From assembly GCA_964640175.1 (NCBI GenBank), contig CAZXFW010000015.1, forward strand, positions 1-46,716: a stretch of DNA of 46,716 bases, in the 5' to 3' direction. The stretch is from JACKDX01 sp964640175. Its GTDB lineage: Bacteria > Myxococcota_A > Polyangia > Polyangiales > GCA-016699535. Under the pieces are notes generated by a model, which saw only the letters and a list, made by a program, of their open reading frames with translations, had not been told where the DNA came from and searched no databases. Both the position numbers and the translations under genes were made by a program. Positions 1 to 8,038 of the stretch are shown piece by piece; within the stretch, counting starts at the first letter, position 1, and each line of letters starts with the position of its first letter.

Positions 1-55
1 ACGGGAAGGTGGCCGTACCGTGGGTGCCGGTGTTGTCACTAAGATTTTGGAGTAA
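1..55 (+). CDS. tuf: Elongation factor Tu, C-terminal end (partial)
   Basis: The first 17 complete codons (from base 2) read as the canonical EF-Tu C-terminus, with the motif GGRTVGAGVV followed by TKILE and a TAA stop at 53-55. EF-Tu is the GTPase that carries aminoacyl-tRNA to the ribosomal A site; only the tail of its third beta-barrel domain is in the window. Position immediately ahead of rpmG, tRNA-Trp, secE and nusG is the usual bacterial order, which supports the call despite the short fragment. Confidence 0.93.
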   Translation, partial: REGGRTVGAGVVTKILE

Positions 56-87
56 CAGAAGAAACTAAGGGTGGCATTTTAGAGAGG

Positions 88-258
88 ATGCGAGAGGCAA
101 GAAGTGTGAGGGTCAAAATAACGCTGGTCTGTAGTGAGTGCCAGGCACGTAACTACAGCCGCACGAAGGCGAGAAAAACAGGGGTAAAAGAGCCCCTGGC
201 CCTGAACAAATACTGCCCTCAATGCGAACGACACACGGTACATAAGGAATCCAAATAA
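88..258 (+). CDS. rpmG: 50S ribosomal protein L33
   Basis: This 56-codon gene encodes the small large-subunit protein L33. It has the zinc-ribbon cysteine pairs CSEC (residues 15-18) and CPQC (about 43-46) and the family signature RNY after the first pair, so it is the zinc-binding (C+) form. It sits 32 bp after tuf and before tRNA-Trp, its normal place. Start choice is uncertain. ATG 88 has an AGAGAGG directly against it with almost no spacer. An in-frame GTG at 106 would give a more typical 50-residue protein and has GAGG eight bases upstream. Too short for a default ORF search. Confidence 0.9.
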   Translation: MREARSVRVKITLVCSECQARNYSRTKARKTGVKEPLALNKYCPQCERHTVHKESK

Positions 259-317
259 CCCAGCAAATAACGAAGACAAACGCACCTTAGTTCTGTGCAA
301 GCAGGCTAAGGCAGCTT

Positions 318-390
318 AGGCCAGTAGCTCTAACGGTAGAGCGGCGGATTCCAAATCCGATGGTTGGGGGTTCGAATCCCTCCTGGCCTG
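318..390 (+). tRNA. trnW: tRNA-Trp (anticodon CCA)
   Basis: A full cloverleaf can be drawn. The 7-bp acceptor stem is AGGCCAG (318-324) with CTGGCCT (383-389), and the discriminator base is G390. The D-arm starts GCTC at 327. The anticodon loop TTCCAAA carries CCA, and the T-arm is GGGGG, TTCGAAT loop, CCCTC with one G-U pair. The anticodon stem has one G-A mismatch at its outer end. The 3' CCA is not encoded. Its place between rpmG and secE is the classic tuf-rpmG-trnW-secE arrangement, so it is probably processed out of the operon transcript. Confidence 0.96.
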
Positions 391-415
391 CAGTAGCGAG
401 ACAAGAGGAAACACA

Positions 416-856
416 ATGGTCGAGGAAACACAGCAAAGACAGCACACTCCCCCCGCTGAGTTGGGTGTGAGTCCCCGCGCCTTGGGCCCAGGTCGGTACG
501 TCCAGTTTGCGTTCCTTGTCCTGGTACTCGTTGTCTTTTGGTTTGCTGACAATCTACTCAATACGGTGTGGGCGTATTTTCAGGAACCAAACGAACGGTT
601 GATTTCTGGGTTGGCCGCAGTGATCGGCATGGTGACGGGCATCGTGCTGTATCGAAGCTACAGCGTGAAGAGCTTTGCCGACGAAGTTGCCGTTGAACTT
701 GGGAAAGTGACATGGCCTGACCGTAAAGAGACGCGCTATGCGACCATTGTGGTGCTGGTGGCCTCTATGGTTGCAGCAGTGATTCTCGGCATGATGGATA
801 TGGTTTGGTCCGCAGTGACGGACTTTATTTACACAGGGAGTGTTCCCATTGGTTGA
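416..856 (+). CDS. secE: Preprotein translocase subunit SecE
   Basis: SecE is the small inner-membrane subunit that clamps the SecYEG protein-conducting channel. The 146-residue product has three hydrophobic segments at about residues 28-47, 63-81 and 107-133, like the long enterobacterial form rather than the one-helix short form. The diagnostic amphipathic segment ELGKVTWPDRKET lies just before the last membrane helix. The N-terminus is an extra hydrophilic stretch of about 25 residues. A GAGGA about nine bases upstream supports ATG 416. It overlaps the start of nusG, so the two are translationally coupled. Confidence 0.95.
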   Translation: MVEETQQRQHTPPAELGVSPRALGPGRYVQFAFLVLVLVVFWFADNLLNTVWAYFQEPNERLISGLAAVIGMVTGIVLYRSYSVKSFADEVAVELGKVTWPDRKETRYATIVVLVASMVAAVILGMMDMVWSAVTDFIYTGSVPIG

Positions 857-1568
857 TGAGCATACAACACCCACGCCGAGTGATTTGGCAGCGCAAGGCC
901 AAGTGAACCCGGAGACAGACGCGGAAGCAAAGGAGCAGTCTGCGCTTGAGGTACGTCCGCAGGCAGAGGCAGCCAAGCCTCCGACAGAGATCCCCACGGT
1001 GCAAGATTTGCCCACTCCAGAACTGGATGAGTCGCAGCAGATGCGATGGTACGTGGTGCAAGCCTATTCCGGTTATGAAACCAAGGTGTTGGCTTCATTG
1101 CAGGAGCGCATCAAACAGGCAGGTCTTTCAGACAGCTTTGGGCAGATTTTGATTCCCAAAGAAAACGTTCAAGAGGCGCGAGGCGGCGCCAAGAAAGTTA
1201 CGTCACGCACCTTTTACCCGGGCTACATCTTTGTGCAGATGAAGCTCAGTGATAAGACGTGGTATTTGGTCAAAGACACCCCTCGCGTCAGTGGCTTTGT
1301 CGGGGGTCGCTATCCTGCGCCAGTGCCCGGGAGCGAGATCCACGCGATTGCTCAGCAAGTGGCTGAAGGTCAGGCCAAGCCCAAGCCGCGTGTCGTCTTT
1401 GAGCCAGGGGACCATGTTCGTGTGGTAGATGGCGCGTTCGCGAATTTTACAGGCTCCATCGAAGAGGTGAAAGCCGACAAACAAAAGGTCAAGGTGTTGC
1501 TCTCTATTTTTGGGCGAGCCACACCTGTGGAGCTGGACTATGTCCAGGTTGAGAAAACGGCGGTGTAG
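840..1568 (+). CDS. nusG: Transcription termination/antitermination protein NusG
   Basis: NusG binds the RNA polymerase clamp, increases elongation and couples polymerase to Rho or to ribosomal S10. The NGN domain begins at the motif RWYVVQAYSGYE (about residue 64) and the KOW domain occupies the C-terminus, starting around FEPGDHVRVVDG. The 242-residue length exceeds the usual 175-185 because of a roughly 60-residue acidic, proline- and glutamate-rich N-terminal extension. The start is ambiguous: GTG 840 overlaps secE by 17 bases, while TTG 849 has GGGAG eight bases upstream and may be the better start. Confidence 0.95.
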   Translation: MFPLVDEHTTPTPSDLAAQGQVNPETDAEAKEQSALEVRPQAEAAKPPTEIPTVQDLPTPELDESQQMRWYVVQAYSGYETKVLASLQERIKQAGLSDSFGQILIPKENVQEARGGAKKVTSRTFYPGYIFVQMKLSDKTWYLVKDTPRVSGFVGGRYPAPVPGSEIHAIAQQVAEGQAKPKPRVVFEPGDHVRVVDGAFANFTGSIEEVKADKQKVKVLLSIFGRATPVELDYVQVEKTAV

Positions 1569-1570
1569 GC

Positions 1571-2011
1571 ATGAAGAAAGTTATCGGTCAAATCAAGCTC
1601 CAGTTGCCCGCGGGCAAAGCCAATCCTTCCCCGCCTGTGGGTCCGGCTTTGGGCCAGCATGGTGTGAACATCATGGGATTCTGTAAGGAATTCAATGCTA
1701 AAACCCAGAAGGACGGGGATCTGATCATTCCTGTGGTGATTACGGTCTATTCGGATCGCTCCTTTAGCTTTATCACCAAGACGCCTCCGGCCTCTGTGCT
1801 GATCAAGCGGGAGCTGGGCCTTAGTTTGGGCAAGAAGCCAGGGACCGGCTCGCCACGTCCCCACAAAGATAAAGTAGGAAAAATCACCCAGGCTCAGCTT
1901 CGCAAGATTGCAGAACTTAAAATTCAGGATATGAACGCGGCGTCGGTTGAAGCGGCAATGAACACACTTGCAGGAACAGCGCGTTCCATGGGCGTTGACG
2001 TAGTTGACTGA
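1571..2011 (+). CDS. rplK: 50S ribosomal protein L11
   Basis: L11 sits at the GTPase-associated centre of the large subunit with L10/L12 and is needed for elongation-factor function and stringent-response sensing. The 146-residue protein matches the family length. It shows the N-terminal GQIKLQLPAGKANPSPPVGP segment (the proline-rich thiostrepton-interacting region) and the C-terminal RNA-binding domain ending in GTARSMGVDV. It starts two bases after the nusG stop, so it is likely co-transcribed and translationally coupled. Confidence 0.97.
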   Translation: MKKVIGQIKLQLPAGKANPSPPVGPALGQHGVNIMGFCKEFNAKTQKDGDLIIPVVITVYSDRSFSFITKTPPASVLIKRELGLSLGKKPGTGSPRPHKDKVGKITQAQLRKIAELKIQDMNAASVEAAMNTLAGTARSMGVDVVD

Positions 2012-2077
2012 TGAAAGGAACCACCTTCGGGTGGGAGGTGAGATGCCTTTGGGCGGGTCACCGTAAGGGAGAGAAGA
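2012..2077 (+). promoter_or_regulatory. Candidate L1-binding leader between rplK and rplA
   Basis: This short spacer can fold into two hairpins. The first is CCACC-TTCG-GGTGG (2021-2034), with a stable UUCG tetraloop. The second is GGTGA (2037-2041) with TCACC (2058-2062), closing an inner GCC/GGC stem. L1 is known to repress its own operon by binding an mRNA mimic of its 23S rRNA site. A structured leader directly in front of rplA is therefore a reasonable place for that element. The link to L1 is inferred from position and structure only. Confidence 0.35.
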
Positions 2078-2779
2078 ATGAAACAAGGTAAGAAAAGAGC
2101 GCAGGCACTGAAAGCCGTCAATCGCGATGCGCAGTATACGGCAGAGCAAGCGTGCGAATTGGTCAAACAGGCTTCGTTTGCCCGTTTTGACGAAAGCGTG
2201 GATGTGGCCATCCGGTTGGGGGTCGATCCCAAACATGCCGATCAAATGGTTCGGGGTGCCTTGGTGCTGCCGCATGGCACTGGAAAGAGCGTGCGTGTCC
2301 TTGCGTTTGCCAAAGGCGAAAAAGCCAAAGAAGCGGAAGAAGCAGGGGCCGACATCGTTGGGAGTGATGAGTTGGTCGCCAAGGTGGCCGAAGGCTTTCT
2401 GGACTTTGACACGGTCGTAGCCACACCGGACATGATGGGTGGTGTGGGGCGTCTGGGTAAGGTCCTCGGGCCACGTGGGCTTATGCCCAATCCCAAAGTA
2501 GGCACGGTGACGATGGACGTGGCGAAAGCCGTGCGTGAAGCCAAGGCGGGCAAAATCGAGTTTCGTGTTGAAAAAGCAGGCATCATCCATGCGCCCATTG
2601 GCAAAAAATCTTTTGAGTCTGCTCAGCTTCAGGCCAATTTGAAGGCGCTTTTGGCAGCCGTGCTCAAGGCCAAGCCTCCAGCGGCCAGGGGCACGTATCT
2701 TAAAAGCATTACGATCAGTTCAACCATGGGTGCGGGGATCAAGTTGGATCCTGCATCCGTCGAAGTGGAGGCACCATGA
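2078..2779 (+). CDS. rplA: 50S ribosomal protein L1
   Basis: L1 forms the mobile stalk that moves deacylated tRNA out of the E site, and it is the usual translational repressor of the rplKA unit. The 233-residue length is typical. The central domain shows the family signature region GKVLGPRGLMPNPKVGTVT (about residues 127-145), and the C-terminal RNA-binding part ends with LKSITISSTMGAGIKLDP. A GGGAGAGAAG sits just upstream of ATG 2078. The stop overlaps the rplJ start (ATGA). Confidence 0.97.
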   Translation: MKQGKKRAQALKAVNRDAQYTAEQACELVKQASFARFDESVDVAIRLGVDPKHADQMVRGALVLPHGTGKSVRVLAFAKGEKAKEAEEAGADIVGSDELVAKVAEGFLDFDTVVATPDMMGGVGRLGKVLGPRGLMPNPKVGTVTMDVAKAVREAKAGKIEFRVEKAGIIHAPIGKKSFESAQLQANLKALLAAVLKAKPPAARGTYLKSITISSTMGAGIKLDPASVEVEAP

Positions 2780-3330
2780 CCAGCGTGCGTACCTTTAAAG
2801 AAGAACAAGTCGCGGCGATCCGTTCACGTTTTGACCGTGCCACCGCATCCGTGTTGGTGAACTTTGCCGGCCTGAATGTGGAAACGATTACGGCGTTGCG
2901 TGAGCAGCTACGTAAGGCAGGTGTCGATTACTTAGTGGTGAAGAACACTTTGGTGGAGAAAGCTGTTTCAGGCACTCCGTATGAGACCAATGAAGAGCTT
3001 AAAGCGCATCTCAAAGGACCTACCGCCATCGCATGGTCGTATGAAGATCCTTCGGTTGCGGCCAAGGTGATCAAAGCCTTTTTCAAAGGGGCCGACGACG
3101 ACAAGAAGCTCACGATTAAATGTGGCTTGATGGATAACCAGGTGCTTTCGGCAAAGCGTGTCGAAGGTGAGTTGGCCAATCTACCGGGCAAAGATGAGCT
3201 GCGTGCCATGCTGCTTGCAACCCTCTTGGCAGGGCCAAGCAATCTGGTGCGTCAGCTGACAGCTGCAGGACAACAATTAACCTATGCACTTAGTGCGCGC
3301 GAGCGTTCACTGGGTGGTGACCAAGCATAA
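2776..3330 (+). CDS. rplJ: 50S ribosomal protein L10
   Basis: L10 anchors the L7/L12 dimers to the ribosome and forms the base of the L12 stalk. The 184-residue product shows the N-terminal rRNA-binding domain with the motif LRKAGVDYLVVKNTL (about residues 45-59) and the C-terminal helix that binds L12 dimers. It overlaps the rplA stop by four bases (ATGA), implying coupled translation. No rplJ-specific leader is present, unlike the enterobacterial arrangement, so regulation probably comes from the upstream transcript. Confidence 0.96.
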   Translation: MTSVRTFKEEQVAAIRSRFDRATASVLVNFAGLNVETITALREQLRKAGVDYLVVKNTLVEKAVSGTPYETNEELKAHLKGPTAIAWSYEDPSVAAKVIKAFFKGADDDKKLTIKCGLMDNQVLSAKRVEGELANLPGKDELRAMLLATLLAGPSNLVRQLTAAGQQLTYALSARERSLGGDQA

Positions 3331-3347
3331 CGTAAGTGGAGAAGACA

Positions 3348-3728
3348 ATGGCAAATATGACTCAGGAGCAGATGGTAGACGAGCTTAGTAACTGGACGGT
3401 GATCGAAGTTGCCGGTTTGGTAAAGGCTCTGGAAGAAAAATGGGGAGTGAGTGCAGCTCCAGTGGCAGTCGCAGGAGCGGCAGCACCTGGTGCAGCAGCA
3501 GCGCCCGCTGAAGAGCAAACGGAGTTTTCCGTGGAGCTTACGGCATCCGGTGACAAGAAGATCAACGTCATCAAGGCTGTCCGTGAGATCACCAATCTTG
3601 GTTTGGCCGATGCTAAGAATGTCGTCGAGGGTGCACCCAAGATGATCAAAGAAGGTGTCTCCAAGCAAGAAGCTGAGGAGATCAAAAAGAAGCTTGAGGA
3701 GGCAGGGGCGAAGGTCACCGTCAAGTGA
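3348..3728 (+). CDS. rplL: 50S ribosomal protein L7/L12
   Basis: L7/L12 forms the multicopy flexible stalk that recruits and activates translation GTPases. The start is ATG 3348, because GTGGAGAAG immediately upstream acts as the ribosome-binding site; an in-frame GTG at 3336 lies inside it. The 126-residue product has the N-terminal dimerisation helix and an alanine-rich hinge at about residues 35-52. The conserved C-terminal domain includes KINVIKAVREITNLGLADAK and ends EEAGAKVTVK. It follows rplJ by 17 bp. Confidence 0.96.
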   Translation: MANMTQEQMVDELSNWTVIEVAGLVKALEEKWGVSAAPVAVAGAAAPGAAAAPAEEQTEFSVELTASGDKKINVIKAVREITNLGLADAKNVVEGAPKMIKEGVSKQEAEEIKKKLEEAGAKVTVK

Positions 3729-3789
3729 GCGGAACCTCGCGTTGCATTCTTGGTTTTAGGTGCGCCGTACAGTGTGTCATGGCGACAAT

Positions 3790-3836
3790 ACGGCAACGGC
3801 CCAGTGGCTCGGGGCGTTGCCGTGGTGTGTTTTTTT
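3790..3836 (+). terminator. Attenuator-like hairpin between rplL and rpoB
   Basis: The 9-bp perfect stem ACGGCAACG (3790-3798) / CGTTGCCGT (3815-3823) encloses a loop with a further possible CCC/GGG pairing. It is followed by GGTGTG and seven Ts (3830-3836). This has the form of an intrinsic terminator lying inside an operon. A partial terminator in the rplL-rpoB gap is known in enterobacteria, where it lowers polymerase expression relative to ribosomal proteins. The same role is inferred here. Confidence 0.6.
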
Positions 3837-3887
3837 CTTGGGGCCACGAGGGTTGTTAAAGGGTTAGCTGCTAAGGAGCCTTAATTC

Positions 3888-6800
3888 ATGGCGTCTGTAA
3901 TTCAAACGAATTTTAGAACTCGGCACAGTTTCGGAAAAATCAGTCAGATCATTGATATTCCCAATTTGATTGCCATTCAGAAACGCTCGTATGAGAAGTT
4001 TCTGCAGCTCGATGGCGTTGTGTCCGAGCGCGAAGAAGTGGGCCTTCAGGGCGTTTTCAAAAGTGTATTTCCCATCCGGGACTTTAACGGGACGAGCGAG
4101 CTTGTCTTCGTGAGTTACACGCTGGAGCGGCCAAAGTACGATGTCGACGAATGTCGGCAGCGCGGAATGACCTACGCTGCGCCTATTAAGGTGACTATCC
4201 AACTTATTCTCTACGATTCGGCCGTGGAAGGGCAGGACCGTCCTGTTCGTGACATTAAGGAACAGGAAGTTTATTTCGGCGAGATTCCGTTGATGACAGA
4301 CAACGGAACATTCATCATCAATGGTACAGAGCGTGTCATCGTCAGCCAGTTGCACCGTAGTCCGGGTGTCTTTTTTGACCATGATCGCGGCAAAACCCAC
4401 TCTTCAGGTAAGTTCCTTTACCAAGCACGGGTGATTCCTTATCGCGGGTCGTGGTTGGATTTTGAGTTCGATCCCAAAGATCATATCTATGTGCGTATTG
4501 ATCGACGCCGTAAGATTCCTGCGACGGTATTGCTTAAGGCGTTGGGGTATTCTGTTCAGCAGCTGCTCGACTTTTTCTATGACACCGAGACGATTTATAT
4601 TGAAAGCGGTAAGAAAGTTTCGAAGTCGATCGAGTATGATTTGCTTTCTGGTCAACGTTCGACGCGTGACATCAAGATAGACAACGAAGTTGTTGTTCGT
4701 AAGAACCGTAAGTTTACCCGTTCTGCGATTCGTAAGCTGAAAGAAGCCAACCTGGATAGGTTGCCGATGGATGTTGCCGAGTTGCTTGGCAAGGTGAGTG
4801 CAGAAGACGTGATCGATCCCGAGACGGGAGAGGTTGTGCTTGGAGTGAATGAAGCACTAACCGAGGAAAAATTCGAAGCGCTCCGAAAGATAAAGATTAA
4901 GTCTTTCAAGATATTGTTTATTGATGGGCTCAACGTGGGCAGCTATCTCAGGGACACTCTTAACATCGATAAGATTGCCACCCAAGATGATGCCATTTTG
5001 GAGATCTACAAGAGGCTTCGTCCAGGAGATCCCCCGGCGCTTGATACTGCGCGAAACCTGTTTAACAATTTATTTTTCAATCCTGAGCGTTATGACTTGT
5101 CTCGTGTAGGTAGGCTTAAGCTTAACTATAAGTTCTATAAAGACGGTGATGACAAGCCAGCCATTGATGTGGGCGTGCTCGCCCCTCTGGATATCCTTAA
5201 TACCGTCAAGCATTTGATCGAGCTTAAAAACGGCCGCGGCATGGTGGATGACATCGACCATTTGGGGAACCGACGTGTGCGTGCAGTCGGCGAGCTCATG
5301 GAGAATCAGTACCGCATTGGTCTCGTACGTATGGAACGGGCTATTCGAGAGCGTATGAGCATGTCTCAAGAGCTTGAGACGTTGATGCCTCACGATCTAA
5401 TCAATGCCAAGCCCGTCAGTGCTGTGGTGAAAGAGTATTTTGGTTCAAGCCAGCTTTCGCAGTTCATGGATCAAACCAACCCATTAAGTGAGGTGACCCA
5501 CAAGCGCAGGCTATCTGCATTGGGCCCAGGTGGGTTGACGCGTGAACGTGCCGGGTTCGAGGTGCGTGACGTACATCCAACACACTATGGCCGTATTTGT
5601 CCGGTAGAAACTCCGGAAGGTCCCAATATCGGTTTGATCGCATCGCTCTCCACGTATGCCCGCGTTAATGAATACGGGTTTGTTGAAACGCCCTATCGTG
5701 CCGTCAAAGAGGGTAAGGTCAGCGAAGAGGTTCGTTGGTTCAGTGCGCTTGAGGAAGAAGGCAACTACATCGCTCAGGCCAATGCCGAGATGGATCCAAC
5801 GACCAATAAGCTCTCCAATAACTTGGTGAGCGCGCGTTACAACGGTGAGTTTGTGATGGTGCCACCTGAACAAATTACGTTGATGGACGTTTCTCCGAAT
5901 CAGCTTGTGTCGGTAGCTGCCTCGTTGATTCCATTTTTGGAGCACGATGACGCAAACCGTGCGCTTATGGGATCCAACATGCAGCGGCAAGCTGTGCCAT
6001 TGATTGAAACCCATGCTCCCATTGTGGGTACGGGTCTTGAAAGCCGTGTGGCGAGGGACTCAGGGGTATGTGCTGTGGCCAAACGCGACGGAGTCGTAGA
6101 TGCAGCCGATGCCTCACGAATTGTTGTCCGCGTTGAAGGCGAGGGCGGGGAGTTCCCAGACATTTACCGCTTACAGAAGTTCCAGAGGTCTAATCAGAAC
6201 ACATGTTACAATCAAAAGCCTATCGTGCGGCCTGGTGATAAAGTGAAGGCCGGTGAGGTATTGGCCGATGGTCCTGCGTGTGATCGTGGTGAGCTGGCCC
6301 TTGGGCAGAATGTCGTAGTCGCATTCATGCCGTGGGGTGGCTACAACTTTGAAGATTCGATTCTTATTTCTGAGAGGCTTGTCAAAGACGATGTCTACAC
6401 TTCTATCCACATTGAGGAATTCGAGTGTGTGGCTCGTGACACCAAATTAGGCAAAGAAGAAATCACGCGAGATATTCCCAACGTTGGTGATGAAGCACTT
6501 AAAGATTTAGACGAATCAGGAATTATCCGTATCGGAGCTGAAATCGGTCCAGGCGATGTGTTGGTGGGTAAAGTCACCCCAAAGGGTGAGACTCAGCTTT
6601 CACCTGAAGAGAAACTCTTACGCGCAATCTTTGGCGAAAAGGCTGGCGATGTGCGTGACAGCTCTTTACGTGTACCTCCAGGAGTAGGCGGAATTGTCAT
6701 CAATGCACGCGTGTTCTCGCGTAAGGGTACGGAAAAAGATGACCGCACGCGTACCATTGAGGAGCTTGAGAGGCAAAAGCTTGAGAAAGACATGGCGGAT

Positions 6801-8036
6801 GAAATCAAAATTATCCGTATTTCAGCTCAGGCACGTCTTAAAAAGCTTCTTGTAGGAAAAACCACCATCGGGAAGTTAGTCGATGACAAGGGCAAGCCAT
6901 TAATTGCCAAGGGTGCCAAGCTGACCGAAGAAGATCTCAATGCCACGCCGCTTCGGTACTGGAAGCACATTGAAATTGAAAAAGGTCAGGATCGGATCGA
7001 ACGCATCTTGACTCAGCTTGAAGAGCAGATTGCTGCCATTGAGGATGTGTGTCGCGAGAAGATTGAAAAGCTTTCTCGGGGCGATGAACTTCCTCCTGGC
7101 GTTATCAAAATGGTGAAGGTCTACATTGCCATCAAGCGTAAATTGCAGGTTGGTGATAAAATGGCAGGCCGTCACGGTAATAAAGGTGTCGTAAGTCGCA
7201 TTCTGCCAGAGGAAGACATGCCTTATCTGCAGAATGGCACGCCGGTGGACATCGTGCTCAATCCTTTGGGTGTTCCAAGTCGTATGAACGTCGGGCAGAT
7301 TCTCGAAACTCATTTGGGCTGGGCAGGGTATCTCTTAGGAAAGAAAATTGAGCAGATGCTCAATGAGCAAGGGGTGACGCCGCAAAGTGCTCGCGAGCAA
7401 ATGAAACAAATCTTCAAGCAGGGAACAACGCGCGAGTTGGTTGATGAGTTGTCTGACAAAGAGGTTCTAAAGCTTGCAGAGAAGTTCACCGAGGGATTCT
7501 ATTTTGCAAGTCCAGTCTTTGATGGTGCCAATGAAAGTGAAATTTGTGATGAACTTGCGCTGGCAGGGGCATCCATCAATGGTCAAAGCGTGCTTTTTGA
7601 TGGACGGACAGGAGAAGCCTTCGACGAAGATGTCACCGTAGGTGTGATGTACATGCTGAAGCTTCATCACTTGGTGGATGATAAGATCCATGCTCGCAGT
7701 ATTGGTCCCTACTCATTGGTTACTCAGCAGCCTTTGGGCGGCAAGGCCCAGTTTGGTGGGCAGCGCTTGGGGGAAATGGAAGTGTGGGCCATGGAAGCTT
7801 ATGGCGCTGCATATGCCTTGCAGGAGTTTTTGACGGTTAAGTCGGACGATGTGCAAGGTCGTACGCGTATGTACGAAGCGATTGTTAAAGGCGAGCACTC
7901 GTTAGAGGCAGGCGTACCTGAGAGTTTTAATGTGTTGGTGAAGGAATTGCAGGCTCTGTGTTTGAATGTCGAGCTGATGGAGCAAAGTGTAGCTATGGAG
8001 AAGATGGATAAAACATTCGTGGCGGAGGAAGGCTAA
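3888..8036 (+). CDS. rpoB: DNA-directed RNA polymerase subunit beta
   Basis: This is the beta subunit of the core enzyme, forming one side of the active-site cleft and the rifampicin pocket. At 1382 residues it has the normal proteobacterial size. The rifampicin-resistance cluster lies near residues 517-560 and includes SSQLSQFMDQTNPL, THKRRLSALGPGG and ETPEGPNIGLI. All the usual sensitive residues are present, so nothing suggests natural target-site resistance. The C-terminal part includes KMAGRHGNKGVVS and the QPLGGKAQFGGQRLGEMEVW anchor to beta prime. AAGGAG nine bases upstream fixes ATG 3888. It is separated from rpoC by two bases. Confidence 0.98.
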   Translation: MASVIQTNFRTRHSFGKISQIIDIPNLIAIQKRSYEKFLQLDGVVSEREEVGLQGVFKSVFPIRDFNGTSELVFVSYTLERPKYDVDECRQRGMTYAAPIKVTIQLILYDSAVEGQDRPVRDIKEQEVYFGEIPLMTDNGTFIINGTERVIVSQLHRSPGVFFDHDRGKTHSSGKFLYQARVIPYRGSWLDFEFDPKDHIYVRIDRRRKIPATVLLKALGYSVQQLLDFFYDTETIYIESGKKVSKSIEYDLLSGQRSTRDIKIDNEVVVRKNRKFTRSAIRKLKEANLDRLPMDVAELLGKVSAEDVIDPETGEVVLGVNEALTEEKFEALRKIKIKSFKILFIDGLNVGSYLRDTLNIDKIATQDDAILEIYKRLRPGDPPALDTARNLFNNLFFNPERYDLSRVGRLKLNYKFYKDGDDKPAIDVGVLAPLDILNTVKHLIELKNGRGMVDDIDHLGNRRVRAVGELMENQYRIGLVRMERAIRERMSMSQELETLMPHDLINAKPVSAVVKEYFGSSQLSQFMDQTNPLSEVTHKRRLSALGPGGLTRERAGFEVRDVHPTHYGRICPVETPEGPNIGLIASLSTYARVNEYGFVETPYRAVKEGKVSEEVRWFSALEEEGNYIAQANAEMDPTTNKLSNNLVSARYNGEFVMVPPEQITLMDVSPNQLVSVAASLIPFLEHDDANRALMGSNMQRQAVPLIETHAPIVGTGLESRVARDSGVCAVAKRDGVVDAADASRIVVRVEGEGGEFPDIYRLQKFQRSNQNTCYNQKPIVRPGDKVKAGEVLADGPACDRGELALGQNVVVAFMPWGGYNFEDSILISERLVKDDVYTSIHIEEFECVARDTKLGKEEITRDIPNVGDEALKDLDESGIIRIGAEIGPGDVLVGKVTPKGETQLSPEEKLLRAIFGEKAGDVRDSSLRVPPGVGGIVINARVFSRKGTEKDDRTRTIEELERQKLEKDMADEIKIIRISAQARLKKLLVGKTTIGKLVDDKGKPLIAKGAKLTEEDLNATPLRYWKHIEIEKGQDRIERILTQLEEQIAAIEDVCREKIEKLSRGDELPPGVIKMVKVYIAIKRKLQVGDKMAGRHGNKGVVSRILPEEDMPYLQNGTPVDIVLNPLGVPSRMNVGQILETHLGWAGYLLGKKIEQMLNEQGVTPQSAREQMKQIFKQGTTRELVDELSDKEVLKLAEKFTEGFYFASPVFDGANESEICDELALAGASINGQSVLFDGRTGEAFDEDVTVGVMYMLKLHHLVDDKIHARSIGPYSLVTQQPLGGKAQFGGQRLGEMEVWAMEAYGAAYALQEFLTVKSDDVQGRTRMYEAIVKGEHSLEAGVPESFNVLVKELQALCLNVELMEQSVAMEKMDKTFVAEEG

Positions 8037-8038
8037 TC

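Noticed and set aside
554..1015. Minus-strand frame across secE and nusG
   Set aside because: It is a shadow of two well-supported plus-strand genes and has no recognisable motif.
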